A DNA stretch of 64,000 bases, from the NCBI GenBank assembly GCA_963711465.1, contig CAVQEG010000001.1:2170001-2234000 (forward strand). The letters run 5' to 3'. Origin of the DNA: CAVQEG01 sp963711465 (GTDB lineage: Bacteria; Bacteroidota; Ignavibacteria; OLB7). The notes under the pieces are model-generated. The model was not told the origin of the DNA. It worked only from the letters and a program-made list of their open reading frames with translations, and did not search any database. A program made the position numbers and the translations under genes. Shown one piece after another: positions 1-9,429 of this stretch; the stretch's first letter is position 1, and each line of letters begins with the position of its first letter.

Positions 1-1028
1 CGTTCGACTCGCCAGCGGTGAAAGGCAAGTTCGGTCGCTTCCTGATAGAATTCACCCCGCACGCGCCAGCCCTGCAGTCCCTCGCCGCGCAGCGCGGCCC
101 ATCGGCGGCGGCGGCGCAGCGACGGCGTGCAGATCACCTCGAGGTCGTCGCGACTCAACAGTGCTGTACCGACGTCGGGTTCGAGAAACCGTCGGAGGAT
201 GTCGCGTTCGGTGCGCAGCGACAGACTCACCACGACCACGACGGCAAACAGCGTCGGGATCATGACGAGCACATAGACGAGGAGAAAGGTGGTGCCGCCG
301 GCGTTGGCGGCGAGATTCCAGAGGAAGTGCAGGCAGATGGCCGAGGCAAGGCCGAGTGCAGGAGCCACGACGCGTGCCCATCGGGCGCGCGAGACCCGCG
401 CGAAACCGAGTCCGATTCCCGTCATGGCGGTGAAGAGCGGATGGGCGAACGGAGAGAACACACCGCGGATGACAAACAGCGACAGCGAGCCGTGAACACC
501 GTTGGCGATCGCGTGGCCGTAGTAGAGGATGTTCTCGGTCATGGCGAATCCGAGCCCCACCATTCCCGCGTAGACGACGCCGTCGACGATCCCGTCGAAT
601 TCATCCTTCCGCCACACGTAGAGCATGACGATGACGATGCCCTTGAAGAGTTCCTCGACGAACGGCGCCGAGAGATTCACCGACGCGAATTCGCCGGCGG
701 CGGCACCCTCGGCACGGCCGACCACCAGCAGGACGAGTGTGTTGATGACGATGGCGACGAAGACGGCGACGCCCGCGCCCCAGATGAACGCGCCGAAGAG
801 CAATCGGGGCGGCTCGGCCTCGAAGCGGTCGAGCCAGAGCGCCACGCCCACGTACAACGGCGCCGGGAGCATCGCCAGCAGCATTCCGACCAGCAGCCCG
901 CTGGCGCCGATCGACCCGGCGATGATTGCCACCGTCAGTATGCCCAGCGTCGCAGCGACGAGCACATAGAGGGCGAAGCGCCGCGTACGCCGCGCGCCGA
1001 GAGCGTCCGATCCGATTGATGCAGCCAT
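1..1028 (-). CDS. PrsW-family intramembrane metalloprotease (3' end outside window)
   Basis: Reading the minus strand from an ATG at 1028 gives an uninterrupted frame to the window edge, so the C-terminus is missing. The protein has about eight hydrophobic segments. The PrsW/M82 family signatures are visible: PFVEELFKG with the paired glutamates near residues 125-126, FAMTEN near 161-166, HPLFT near 196-200 and a histidine near 234. PrsW proteases cleave membrane-bound anti-sigma factors in Bacillus; the substrate here cannot be told, and no anti-sigma gene is nearby. A TAGATTTG box lies 26 bases upstream of the start. A 333-codon open frame on the opposite strand is its shadow. Confidence 0.85.
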   Translation of the reverse strand, partial: MAASIGSDALGARRTRRFALYVLVAATLGILTVAIIAGSIGASGLLVGMLLAMLPAPLYVGVALWLDRFEAEPPRLLFGAFIWGAGVAVFVAIVINTLVLLVVGRAEGAAAGEFASVNLSAPFVEELFKGIVIVMLYVWRKDEFDGIVDGVVYAGMVGLGFAMTENILYYGHAIANGVHGSLSLFVIRGVFSPFAHPLFTAMTGIGLGFARVSRARWARVVAPALGLASAICLHFLWNLAANAGGTTFLLVYVLVMIPTLFAVVVVVSLSLRTERDILRRFLEPDVGTALLSRDDLEVICTPSLRRRRRWAALRGEGLQGWRVRGEFYQEATELAFHRWRVE

Positions 1029-1053
1029 GAGGGTCACGTGGTATCCGTGAGCA

Positions 1054-1061
1054 CAAATCTA
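1054..1061 (-). promoter_or_regulatory. Candidate -7 box (TAGATTTG) for the PrsW gene
   Basis: The minus strand reads TAGATTTG, an exact match to the Bacteroidota -7 consensus TAnnTTTG, placed 25 bases before the PrsW start. No clear -33 TTTG element is visible at the usual spacing, so this is supported by one box only. Confidence 0.4.
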
Positions 1062-1132
1062 GGTCCTGTCATGGAACGGTGTTTGACGCTTCCGGGCGAT
1101 GCAGCTACCGAACACAGACGGAGGAGACACCC

Positions 1133-1711
1133 ATGCACCCGTGGAGCGCAATTCAGTCGGTACTCGGACTCGACACCTCGCTGTCGATGCTCGCCTGGTG
1201 GCAGGTGGTGATGCGGGCGGTGGTGATCTACATCGGCGGCCTCCTCATCGTGCGCGTGGGCTACAAGCGGTTCCTCGGCAGAAGCACCGCGTTCGATGCC
1301 ATCCTCGGATTCATCCTCGGCACCACGCTCAGCCGCGCGATCAATACCGGCGCTCCCTTCATCGGCACACTCGTCGGCGGGCTGACGCTCGTGCTCGTGC
1401 ACGTCGCCTTTGCGCATGCGGCCTGCTCCTCCCGCCTGTTCAGCCGCATGGTCAAGGGTCGCACCTCGGTGCTCATCGACGACGGTCGTCTCGATGCCCG
1501 AAGCATGCTCCGCCACGGAATCACCATCGAGGATCTCCATGAGGAACTCCGCCTGCAGAGGGGAATCGACGACCTGCAGCGCGTCGATCTGGCGACGCTG
1601 GAACGCTCCGGCGAACTCAGCTTCTGCAGCCAGGACGGCAAGCGCGTTCCCCGCGTGGTCGAGGTGAACGTGGAAAAAGGCGTGCAGACCGTTCGCCTGG
1701 TGATTTCCTGA
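1133..1711 (+). CDS. DUF421 (YetF-like) membrane protein
   Basis: A 192-residue protein whose ATG follows a good GGAGGA ribosome site at about 1120-1126; an in-frame upstream ATG at 1079 lacks one. The N-terminal half has about three membrane segments, then a soluble C-terminal domain with the family pattern (GRTSVLIDDG, then an EDLHEELR helix). DUF421/YetF proteins are of unknown biochemical function; Bacillus relatives are linked to spore germination or membrane stress. It lies 6-12 bases before the antiporter gene on the same strand, which suggests co-transcription. Confidence 0.85.
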   Translation: MHPWSAIQSVLGLDTSLSMLAWWQVVMRAVVIYIGGLLIVRVGYKRFLGRSTAFDAILGFILGTTLSRAINTGAPFIGTLVGGLTLVLVHVAFAHAACSSRLFSRMVKGRTSVLIDDGRLDARSMLRHGITIEDLHEELRLQRGIDDLQRVDLATLERSGELSFCSQDGKRVPRVVEVNVEKGVQTVRLVIS

Positions 1712-1723
1712 GACCGAGTGCTG

Positions 1724-3001
1724 ATGAACGTCACCACGCCCAACATCATCCTGGTCGCGGTCGGAGGCATCGTCCTGCTGGTGGGGCTCTTCAGCAACGC
1801 CATCAGTCAGCGACTGTCGATCTCCGCTCCGGTCGTTGCGCTCATCGCAGGAATTCTCATCGGTCCCCACGTCTGCAATCTCGTGGCACCGGAGGATCTC
1901 GGCGATCCGCTCGGAACGCTCGAGACACTCGCCCGCGTGACGCTCGCCATCGGACTGATGGGAATCGCGCTCGGACTGCCGAAGGATTACATCCTCAGGA
2001 ATCCCAAACGGCTTGCGCTGATGCTCGGCGTCCTGATGCCGACGATGTGGATCACCAGCGGCGTGATCATCTACTTCGTCACCGGCATGGGGTTCTGGAC
2101 CTCGATGACCATTGCTGCGATCGTCACGCCGACCGATCCGATTCTCGCCAGCTCCATGGTCTCCGGCGATCTGGCCGAGCGCGCGCTGCCGGCCCGGGTC
2201 CGCAATCTCATCTCCGCGGAGTCGGGCGCGAACGACGGGCTGGCCTATGCATTCCTGATGCTCCCGCTGCTGCTGCTGGTCGAACCGATCGGTCCGACCA
2301 TCCGAGGATGGCTGCTCGACGTGGTCCTGCGCGAGATCATCGTCGCGGTGGTCGCCGGGGGCATCATTGGCATCGCCGCCGGAAGAATGCTCGAGTGGGC
2401 CCGCCGCCACCGACTGGTGGAGCGCACCTCCCTGCTCTCCTACGCCATCGCCCTCGCGCTGCTGACCCTCGGCACCACACGCCTGCTCGGCACCGATGGC
2501 ATCCTCGCCGTCTTCGTCGCCGGCGTCGCCTTCGATCACAGTGTGACCGAAGACCGTCACGAGGCGGAGGAGCATATCGTCGAGGCCGTCACCCAGTTCC
2601 TCAACCTGCCCGTCTTCGTCTTCTTCGGACTCCTGCTTCCCTGGGACCGATGGTTCGCGCTCGGGTGGATCGGCATCCTGCTGGTCGTGCTGGTGCTCGC
2701 GCTGCGGCGCCTGCCGTGGGTGCTGCTGGTGCAACGGATCGTGCCCGACCTGCTGTCGAAGCGGGAAGCCCTGTTCGTCGGTTTCTACGGACCCATCGGA
2801 ATCGCCGCGCTGTTTTACGCCGCAATCGCAATCGGCCGAACGGGAAACCATGCCATCTGGACCATCTCGAGTCTCGTCGTCTTCTCATCCATCGTCGTGC
2901 ATGGCATCACCGTCACACCGGCCACGCGCTGGCTCCGCGCGCGGATCGCCCATCCGTTCGACGACGGTGATCGCCCGCAGGAGCAGGTGGCGGAGAGCTG
3001 A
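1724..3001 (+). CDS. Sodium/proton antiporter of the CPA family
   Basis: About 425 residues with twelve hydrophobic segments filling almost the whole protein. The segment ending in AIVTPTDPILAS matches the acidic ion-binding helix of CPA1 exchangers, and SAESGANDGLAYAF matches their second conserved acidic helix. The expected role is exchange of monovalent cations for protons across the inner membrane. A GTG at 1718 is in frame two codons earlier and is an equally possible start; neither has a strong ribosome site. The gene follows the DUF421 gene almost directly. Confidence 0.88.
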   Translation: MNVTTPNIILVAVGGIVLLVGLFSNAISQRLSISAPVVALIAGILIGPHVCNLVAPEDLGDPLGTLETLARVTLAIGLMGIALGLPKDYILRNPKRLALMLGVLMPTMWITSGVIIYFVTGMGFWTSMTIAAIVTPTDPILASSMVSGDLAERALPARVRNLISAESGANDGLAYAFLMLPLLLLVEPIGPTIRGWLLDVVLREIIVAVVAGGIIGIAAGRMLEWARRHRLVERTSLLSYAIALALLTLGTTRLLGTDGILAVFVAGVAFDHSVTEDRHEAEEHIVEAVTQFLNLPVFVFFGLLLPWDRWFALGWIGILLVVLVLALRRLPWVLLVQRIVPDLLSKREALFVGFYGPIGIAALFYAAIAIGRTGNHAIWTISSLVVFSSIVVHGITVTPATRWLRARIAHPFDDGDRPQEQVAES

Positions 3002-3124
3002 CGCTCCTCTCGGAACGATCCCGGAGCAGGACGGCCGTACCAGCCGCGCCCCCGCCACCTTCCCCCGCAATTCCGAAGAGACTGGGAGAATTCAAACGCC
3101 GGATCGCCTCCCGGGCATACGCGA

Positions 3125-4390
3125 TCACTCGACCGACACCAGCTTGAGCAGGCGCGTGCCTGCTTCGGTTCGCAGCACTGCGAAGTCGACGCCGAGCGGA
3201 AGATGATCGACACGGACTCGACGGCCCTGCGGGGGAAGAATTCCATCGAAAGCCGTGGTGACGCGCCGTCCCCGGACGTCGAGGATCTCGAGTCTGGCGC
3301 GGGTCGCAGCGCCGCCACCGATGAGGATCTCCACCGCTCCGGCGGTCTGGCGCACCACCCGCATCGTCGGCGCCCGCGGGTCATCCGCCGAAGGGACGCC
3401 GGTGACGAGGCGGGGCCAGCCGAGTATGCCCCGGTTGCCTGCGGCCACATAGACGCGACCCTCAGCGGCGGTCATTCCTGACACGATCGTCGAATCGGGC
3501 CACGACGCGTCGAACGTCCATGATGCACCGCCGTCGGAGGAGCGCATCACCGCCGGAGCGTCGACGACCGATCCGAAGCCGACGAGGATCGTTCCGTCGG
3601 CGGCGACCTCGATATCGGAGAACATCCAAGGGACGGTGAGCGGGGGAATCGCTGTCGAGTCCCACGTCGCTCCCGCGTCGCTCGATCGCCACAGCGAACT
3701 GCCGTTGGCGAGCCAGACGACGTCCGACGAATCCCGTGCAAGCGCGTTGGGCAGACCGCTGAGGAGGAGTCGATCCGAACTGATTGCCCGCTGCCACGTC
3801 GCCCCAGCATCGCTCGAACGCCACACCTCGGGCCACCCGACGTCTCCGGCGCCGCTGACCCCGGCGATCACGACTCCGTCGGCGACGACGATCGCCGAAA
3901 CGTTGTCGCCGTCGAGTCCGAGGTAGTGCCAGGTGGCGCCGTCGTCGCTGGAGGCGAACACGCCCGAGGTGAAACCGACGAATCCGCTCAGCCCGCCCGC
4001 ATAGAGCATCCCGTCCTTCCCCTCCGCCACGGTGGTGAAGTAGGTACCGACCGAATCCACGGTGGCCGAGTCCCAGCTGCGACCGCCGTCGGTCGAGCGA
4101 TACGGAGTGCCCGATTCGTCGATCGCGATCGCGGTGCCACGGCGATCGATGAAGACATCGAGCACCGGTCCCCCGAGTCCGACATCCGACGCGCTCCAGG
4201 TGATGCCATCGTCGTCGGAGCGGACGACACCGTTGGTACCGCCGGCCAGGAGCGCGCCGTCGGCCGAAGCGGCGATCGCCTGCATGTACTCGCCGGGATA
4301 TTCCACCAGCGTCTTCCAGCCATCGCTCTGCGCCGCCAGCGGGGCGACCACCGCGAGCACCCAGAGCACCGATGTGTAAAGCGTTCTCAT
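3125..4390 (-). CDS. Secreted Asp-box (BNR) repeat protein with T9SS-like C-terminus
   Basis: 421 residues from an ATG at 4390 preceded by GGAGAG on the minus strand. The first 20 residues form a signal peptide ending LAAQ. Six Asp-box motifs of the form SxDxGxxW recur (for example SDDDGITW, STDGGRSW, SSDAGATW twice), predicting a beta-propeller of the photosystem-stability-factor or sialidase type, without evident catalytic residues. The last 80 residues (LEILDVRGRRV, LPLGVDFAVL) resemble a T9SS type-A sorting domain, so the protein is probably exported to the cell surface. The open frame continues upstream to 6022, but that part lies antisense to oligopeptidase B and is discounted. Confidence 0.82.
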   Translation of the reverse strand: MRTLYTSVLWVLAVVAPLAAQSDGWKTLVEYPGEYMQAIAASADGALLAGGTNGVVRSDDDGITWSASDVGLGGPVLDVFIDRRGTAIAIDESGTPYRSTDGGRSWDSATVDSVGTYFTTVAEGKDGMLYAGGLSGFVGFTSGVFASSDDGATWHYLGLDGDNVSAIVVADGVVIAGVSGAGDVGWPEVWRSSDAGATWQRAISSDRLLLSGLPNALARDSSDVVWLANGSSLWRSSDAGATWDSTAIPPLTVPWMFSDIEVAADGTILVGFGSVVDAPAVMRSSDGGASWTFDASWPDSTIVSGMTAAEGRVYVAAGNRGILGWPRLVTGVPSADDPRAPTMRVVRQTAGAVEILIGGGAATRARLEILDVRGRRVTTAFDGILPPQGRRVRVDHLPLGVDFAVLRTEAGTRLLKLVSVE

Positions 4391-4500
4391 GATCTCTCCA
4401 TGGGATGGAATGGGATGTGATTCGTCTGCACGACGCGACGCCGCTCGGGATGTAACCGTCAGGGGCCGAGCCGCCACTGCGACCTCCCGACGCCGGATCG

Positions 4501-4508
4501 TATCTTCG
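4501..4508 (+). promoter_or_regulatory. Possible -7 box (TATCTTCG) before oligopeptidase B
   Basis: TATCTTCG differs by one base from TAnnTTTG and lies 29 bases before the preferred ATG at 4538. No obvious -33 element accompanies it. Confidence 0.25.
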
Positions 4509-4537
4509 TGACTTTCCCACGACCCGACCCACCGACC

Positions 4538-6586
4538 ATGATCGACCCCTCCTCCATCAGCGAGCCGCAGGCAAAGCGGGAACCGACGCATCACACCATC
4601 CACGGCATCGAGCGAATCGATGAGTACCGATGGTTGCAGGACAAATCCAGTCCCGAGGTCATCGCGCATCTGGAAGCCGAGAATGCCTACGCTCATGCGT
4701 TGCTGGCGCACACCGAAGCGCTGCAGCAGACGCTGTATCAGGAGATGCTCGGCCGGATCAACCAGACGGACCTTTCGGTACCGTACCGCAGGGACGGGTA
4801 TTACTACTACGCCAGAACGGTCGAGGGACTGCAGTACCCGATCCACTGCCGCAGACGCGGCACGCTCGATGCCGATGAGGAGGTGATTCTCGACGTCAAT
4901 GCGCTGGCAGAGGGACATGGGTACACGGCCGTCGGCGCCTTCGAAGTCAGCGACGACGGGCGGTACCTCGCCTTCACGCTCGATACCGTCGGCTTCCGCG
5001 AGTACACGCTGTTCGTCAAGGATCTCCGTGATGGTGCGCTGCTGGCCGACCGCGTCGAGCACGTCGCTGCGGTCGCGTGGCCTGCCGACAGCAGCCAGCT
5101 GTTCTACGTTACCGAGGATGACACCAAGCGGTCGTCGCGGCTGTGGCGACACCGGCTCGGCGAGAGCGACGATCGGACGGTGTGGTATGAACCGGACGAG
5201 CGCTTCTCGCTGCAGATCCAACGCACCAACAGTCGTCGATTCCTGATTCTCACCGCCGCCAGCCACACGACCTCCGAGGAGTGGCTCATCGAGGCGAACG
5301 ATCCGGACGGCGATCCGGTGCTCATCGAACCGCGGCGCCAGGACGTCCGCTACTCGGCCGACCACCACGGCGAGCACCTCTACATCGTCGCCAACGACAC
5401 GGGCAGAAACGGGCGGCTGGTCCGCACCCGCATCGACACTCCCGGTGCCGCCAACTGGGAGGAACTCATTGCGCATCGCGACGATGTGATGATCGAGGGA
5501 CTCGATCCGTTTGCCGGGCACTACGTGGTGGTCTGGCGTCGCGATGGTCTGACTGGCATGACCGTCCGGTACTTCGACGACCGCGACGACCAGCAGATCG
5601 AATTTCCCGAGGAGGTGTACGAGGCGTTTCCCGGAACAAATGCGGAGTGGGAAACCGAGGTGTACCGCTACCGCTATTCTTCGCCGGTGACGCCCTCGTC
5701 GGTCTACGACTACGATGTGCCGACGCGGGAGCGGACGCTGATGAAGCAGCTCGAGGTCCTCGGTGGCTACGATCAGACGCAGTACGTCGCCGAGCGGCTG
5801 TACGCCACGGCCGACGACGGGACGCGAATTCCGATCTCGGTGGTGCGGCGGCGCGACGTGGCAGTCGACGCAACGGCGCCGCTGCTTCTTCGCGGCTACG
5901 GCGCCTACGGGTACCCGCACTCGGTCGGTTTCTCCACGCCACTGATCAGTCTGTTCGACCGCGGCGTGGTCTACGCCGTAGCGCACGTGCGCGGTGGTGG
6001 CGAGCTCGGCAAGACCTGGCACGATGCGGGCCGGATGTTCAACAAGATGAACTCATTTACCGACTTCAACCGCTGCGCGGAGTACCTTGTCGAGCGGCGA
6101 TACGCTGGGAAGGACCGGGTGGTGAGCGACGGAGGGTCGGCGGGCGGGCTGCTGGTGTGTGCCGCGGCGAACATTCGACCCGACCTCTACCGCGCGGTGC
6201 TGGCCATCGTGCCGTTCGTCGACGTGATCAACACGATGCTCGACCCGACGCTGCCGCTGACGGTGGGTGAATTCGAGGAATGGGGAAATCCGGAGGATCC
6301 GGAGGCCTACCGGTACATCAGCGGCTACTGCCCGTACACCAACATCGGCGAACACTACTATCCGACGATGCTGGTGCGCACCAGTCTCAACGACAGCCAG
6401 GTGATGTACTGGGAGCCGGCCAAGTTCGTCGCGCGACTGCGGGAGCGGAAGAGCGGTACCAATCCGGTGATGCTGATGACGAACATGGGCGCGGGGCACG
6501 GCGGCTCCTCCGGCCGCTACGACTTCCTCCGCGAGACGGCGCTGGACTACGCGTTCATACTCGATTCCGTCGGAATATCCGAGTGA
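4538..6586 (+). CDS. ptrB: Oligopeptidase B (S9A serine peptidase)
   Basis: 682 residues from the ATG at 4538, the usual length for protease II; a GTG at 4508 is in frame but would add a non-conserved tail. The N-terminal part is the seven-bladed propeller that restricts access to short peptides. The alpha/beta-hydrolase domain shows the nucleophile motif GGSAGG (Ser534), Asp619 in SLNDSQV and His654 in GAGHGG. The family cleaves after Arg or Lys in peptides of up to about 30 residues. No signal peptide is visible, so it should be cytoplasmic. It is divergently oriented to the Asp-box protein gene with a 147-base shared upstream region. Confidence 0.93.
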   Translation: MIDPSSISEPQAKREPTHHTIHGIERIDEYRWLQDKSSPEVIAHLEAENAYAHALLAHTEALQQTLYQEMLGRINQTDLSVPYRRDGYYYYARTVEGLQYPIHCRRRGTLDADEEVILDVNALAEGHGYTAVGAFEVSDDGRYLAFTLDTVGFREYTLFVKDLRDGALLADRVEHVAAVAWPADSSQLFYVTEDDTKRSSRLWRHRLGESDDRTVWYEPDERFSLQIQRTNSRRFLILTAASHTTSEEWLIEANDPDGDPVLIEPRRQDVRYSADHHGEHLYIVANDTGRNGRLVRTRIDTPGAANWEELIAHRDDVMIEGLDPFAGHYVVVWRRDGLTGMTVRYFDDRDDQQIEFPEEVYEAFPGTNAEWETEVYRYRYSSPVTPSSVYDYDVPTRERTLMKQLEVLGGYDQTQYVAERLYATADDGTRIPISVVRRRDVAVDATAPLLLRGYGAYGYPHSVGFSTPLISLFDRGVVYAVAHVRGGGELGKTWHDAGRMFNKMNSFTDFNRCAEYLVERRYAGKDRVVSDGGSAGGLLVCAAANIRPDLYRAVLAIVPFVDVINTMLDPTLPLTVGEFEEWGNPEDPEAYRYISGYCPYTNIGEHYYPTMLVRTSLNDSQVMYWEPAKFVARLRERKSGTNPVMLMTNMGAGHGGSSGRYDFLRETALDYAFILDSVGISE

Positions 6587-6877
6587 GCAACGGGTCGCGG
6601 GGCCTTCGTGCCCGGTCGCATCCCTCGGGGACGGCTCCGTTGCGGGCTGGCGAGAACCTTGACGTGCGTCATGGTATGGGCGGGTGAGAGTCGGTACTCT
6701 AGAAAGAGGCCCTTCGGGGCGGCTCCAAATTCTAGCACGCAGTTTGCGAATCGATCAGGAACGGGCGGAGCGATGGCGGGCAATCGCAGATCTTCGCTCC
6801 GACCGCTGGCGGTACCGGATGAACAGATCCCCCGCCATTGCCCACACGACCTCGAAACAATTCCTGATAGATCGACC

Positions 6878-8308
6878 ATGACTCAGCTCAAGGACAACCA
6901 CCGGAGGCAGCCCCGGATCGCTCTGATTGCCACCTATCCCCCGGTCAAATGTGGCATCGCGACGTTCACGGCCCACGTCCACGACGCCCTGTGTGCGACA
7001 CGCGACGACGCCGAGGTGCCGATCGTTGCCGTCGACGATGAGGACGAACGTCCGCCGTACGGCGAAGAGGTGATGTACCGGATCGCGAAGAACGACCGGG
7101 CGTCATATCTGCACGCGGCACATCTGCTCAACACCAGCGACGTCGACGTCGTCTGCATTCAGCATGAATTTGGAATCTTCGGCGGACCGCAGGGCGCCTG
7201 GATCCTCGACCTGATCCGCGCGCTTCGCAAGCCGGTCGTCACCGTCTTCCACACGGTACAGGCCAGGCCACAGGAGCAATACCGGCGAACGCTGGCCAGC
7301 ATTGCCGCCGCGAGCGACGAGGTGGTCGTCATCACCAACTTTGCGATCACACTGCTTCGCGACGTGTACGGTGTTCCGACCAGCCGTGTGCGCGTGATCC
7401 CTCACGGTGTGCCCGACGTTCGGTTCTCCGATCCTGACGTGCACAAGGCACCGCTCGGACTGGACGGAAGGCGGGTGCTGATGACCTTCGGACTGCTTGG
7501 CCCGAGCAAGGGCATCGAGTTCGCCATCGACGCGCTGCCGTCGGTCGTCGAGCGCCATCCGGAGACGACCTACGTCGTCGTCGGCGCGACGCACCCGGGT
7601 GTGATCCGCTACCATGGCGGAGACACCTACCGGCAGATGCTGCTCGAGCGTGTGCGCGAGCGTGGCCTGGAGCACCACGTGCAGTTCCATGACCGCTACC
7701 TCGAGGAATCCGAGCTCGTCGACTACCTGCGGGCCTGCGACATCTATGTCTCGCCGTATCCCGGCGCCGACCAGATTTCCAGCGGTACGCTCTCCTACGC
7801 CGTGGGACTCGGTCTTGCGGTCGTCTCCACGCCGTACATCTACGCGCGCGAACTGCTGGCACGCGATCGCGGCGTGCTCGTCGACTTCGCCTCTGCCGAT
7901 TCGATGGCCGGCGCCATCAACGAGCTGATCGAGAATCCTGGTGAGTGGGAGCGCGTGCGCCGCACCGCCTGGACACATGGGCGACGGATGACGTGGGCGA
8001 ACGTCGGGCGGGCATACCACGCGATGTTCGACCAGCTGGCGAGTCGCGAATCCGACCGTGCGGTCACGGTGCGGCAGAACGCGTCGGGCCGTCCGCGACC
8101 CGCGACTGCGACGGGACGGACGACCGTGGCGAAGCAATCTCTCGCGCGCCGTCGCGCAGGGATCATCCTCACGACGATCGACGCACGCTCCAGCGACCAT
8201 ACACGCACGGCCTCCTTCACTCCGCCATGGGGTCGTACCAACGCCGCGGTCGTGCTCTCGCTGGGCACCGCCACGCCGTTGCGGCGCGAGGTCATCGACA
8301 ATTCCTGA
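6878..8308 (+). CDS. GT4-type glycosyltransferase with unusual C-terminal tail
   Basis: 476 residues from the ATG at 6878; the frame is open further upstream to 6608 but that part has no protein-like character. The GT-B fold is clear: PPVKCGIATF near residue 21 (acceptor-side glycine loop), VFHTV near 124, GLLGPSKGIEFAI near 205 (donor domain) and PGADQISSGTLSYA near 295. At the usual EX7E site the first glutamate is replaced by an Asp-Gln pair. Residues from about 393 to the end are low in predicted structure and Arg/Thr/Ala rich, unlike the rest. First gene of a five-gene sugar locus; the next gene starts 21 bases on. Confidence 0.85.
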   Translation: MTQLKDNHRRQPRIALIATYPPVKCGIATFTAHVHDALCATRDDAEVPIVAVDDEDERPPYGEEVMYRIAKNDRASYLHAAHLLNTSDVDVVCIQHEFGIFGGPQGAWILDLIRALRKPVVTVFHTVQARPQEQYRRTLASIAAASDEVVVITNFAITLLRDVYGVPTSRVRVIPHGVPDVRFSDPDVHKAPLGLDGRRVLMTFGLLGPSKGIEFAIDALPSVVERHPETTYVVVGATHPGVIRYHGGDTYRQMLLERVRERGLEHHVQFHDRYLEESELVDYLRACDIYVSPYPGADQISSGTLSYAVGLGLAVVSTPYIYARELLARDRGVLVDFASADSMAGAINELIENPGEWERVRRTAWTHGRRMTWANVGRAYHAMFDQLASRESDRAVTVRQNASGRPRPATATGRTTVAKQSLARRRAGIILTTIDARSSDHTRTASFTPPWGRTNAAVVLSLGTATPLRREVIDNS

Positions 8309-8329
8309 ACCGATTCCGAGACGGCCGGG

Positions 8330-9343
8330 TTGAAGATTGCAATGCTGGCGCCGATCGCATGGCGCACGCCACCGCGGCACTACGGCCCGTGGGAACGCGT
8401 AACGAGTCTGCTCACCGAATCACTGGTGGCCATGGGGGTCGACGTGACGCTCTTCGCCACCGGCGACTCGCAGACCGCCGCGCGTCTCAGGTCGGTCTGC
8501 CGCGGCGGATATGAGGAGGACCGTTCGATCGATGCCAAGGTGTGGGAGTGCCTGCACATCTCCGAAGCGTTCGAACACGCGTCGGAATTCGACCTGATTC
8601 ATAATCAGTTCGACTTCCTTCCCCTCACCTACAGCCGGTTGGTCGATACGCCGGTGGTGACCACCATCCATGGCTTCTCCTCGGAGCGAATTCTCCCTGT
8701 CTATCGGAAGTACGACGGTGAATGCCACTACGTCTCGATCAGCGACGCCGATCGCGCCGAAGGGCTGCACTACATCGCCACCGTCCACCACGGCATCGAC
8801 ATCGAACGATTCACGTTCCGTCGCGAACCGGACGACTACCTGCTGTTCTTCGGACGGATCCACCGCGACAAGGGCGCTCGCGAGGCAATCGAGATCGCCC
8901 GCAGAAGTGGCCGGCGACTGGTGATGGCCGGCATCATCCACGACCAGGAGTACTTCCGCACCGAGGTCGAACCGTTCATCGACGGCGAGCAGATCACGTT
9001 CGTCGGTCCGGCCGATCCCATCGAACGCGACCGACTGCTGGGCGGGGCGCAGCTGCTGCTGCATCCGATCAACTTCAACGAGCCGTTCGGTCTGTCGGTC
9101 GTCGAGGCGATGGCCACGGGCACGCCGGTGATCGCCTTCCCCCGCGGCAGCATGGCGGAGGTGATCGACGACGGGACGACGGGCTTCCTGGTCGGAAGCG
9201 TCGATGAGGCGGTCGAACGAATCGAGGATGCGCTTGCGCTCGACCGCGCGGAGGTCCGTCGGGTGGCCGAGCGTCGGTTCTCCAGCGAGCGCATGGCGAG
9301 GGAGTACCTCGAGGTCTACAGGCGCATCATGGCCGGTACGTGA
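8330..9343 (+). CDS. GT4-type glycosyltransferase (TTG start)
   Basis: 337 residues starting at TTG 8330, chosen because MKIAMLAPIAWRTPP is the normal start of this subgroup; an ATG at 8342 would cut into the first beta strand. A complete EX7E motif (E-PFGLSVV-E near residue 250) and the donor-domain signature FFGRIHRDKG (near 175) mark a retaining GT-B transferase. Closest by pattern to the glycosyltransferases that sit beside GH130 enzymes in Bacteroidota; the donor sugar, perhaps GDP-mannose, is inferred from that context only. Cytoplasmic, no membrane segment. Confidence 0.85.
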   Translation: MKIAMLAPIAWRTPPRHYGPWERVTSLLTESLVAMGVDVTLFATGDSQTAARLRSVCRGGYEEDRSIDAKVWECLHISEAFEHASEFDLIHNQFDFLPLTYSRLVDTPVVTTIHGFSSERILPVYRKYDGECHYVSISDADRAEGLHYIATVHHGIDIERFTFRREPDDYLLFFGRIHRDKGAREAIEIARRSGRRLVMAGIIHDQEYFRTEVEPFIDGEQITFVGPADPIERDRLLGGAQLLLHPINFNEPFGLSVVEAMATGTPVIAFPRGSMAEVIDDGTTGFLVGSVDEAVERIEDALALDRAEVRRVAERRFSSERMAREYLEVYRRIMAGT

Positions 9344-9429
9344 GTTGCATGGTTCCGGCGACGATGCGTATCCGGCGCCGGTGCAAGCGCGGTACCGGCG
9401 GCAACGATCAACTTCATCCACGCGACCTC

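Noticed and set aside
18..1019. Plus-strand 333-codon frame
   Set aside because: It is antisense to the PrsW gene, whose membrane segments and catalytic motifs are clear, and its composition is typical of a shadow (Arg/His/Asp/Glu rich).
1034..2851. Minus-strand 605-codon frame
   Set aside because: Antisense to the DUF421 and antiporter genes; no recognisable motif.
4391..6022. Upstream extension of the Asp-box protein frame
   Set aside because: It lies antisense to oligopeptidase B; the signal peptide and ribosome site fix the start at 4390.
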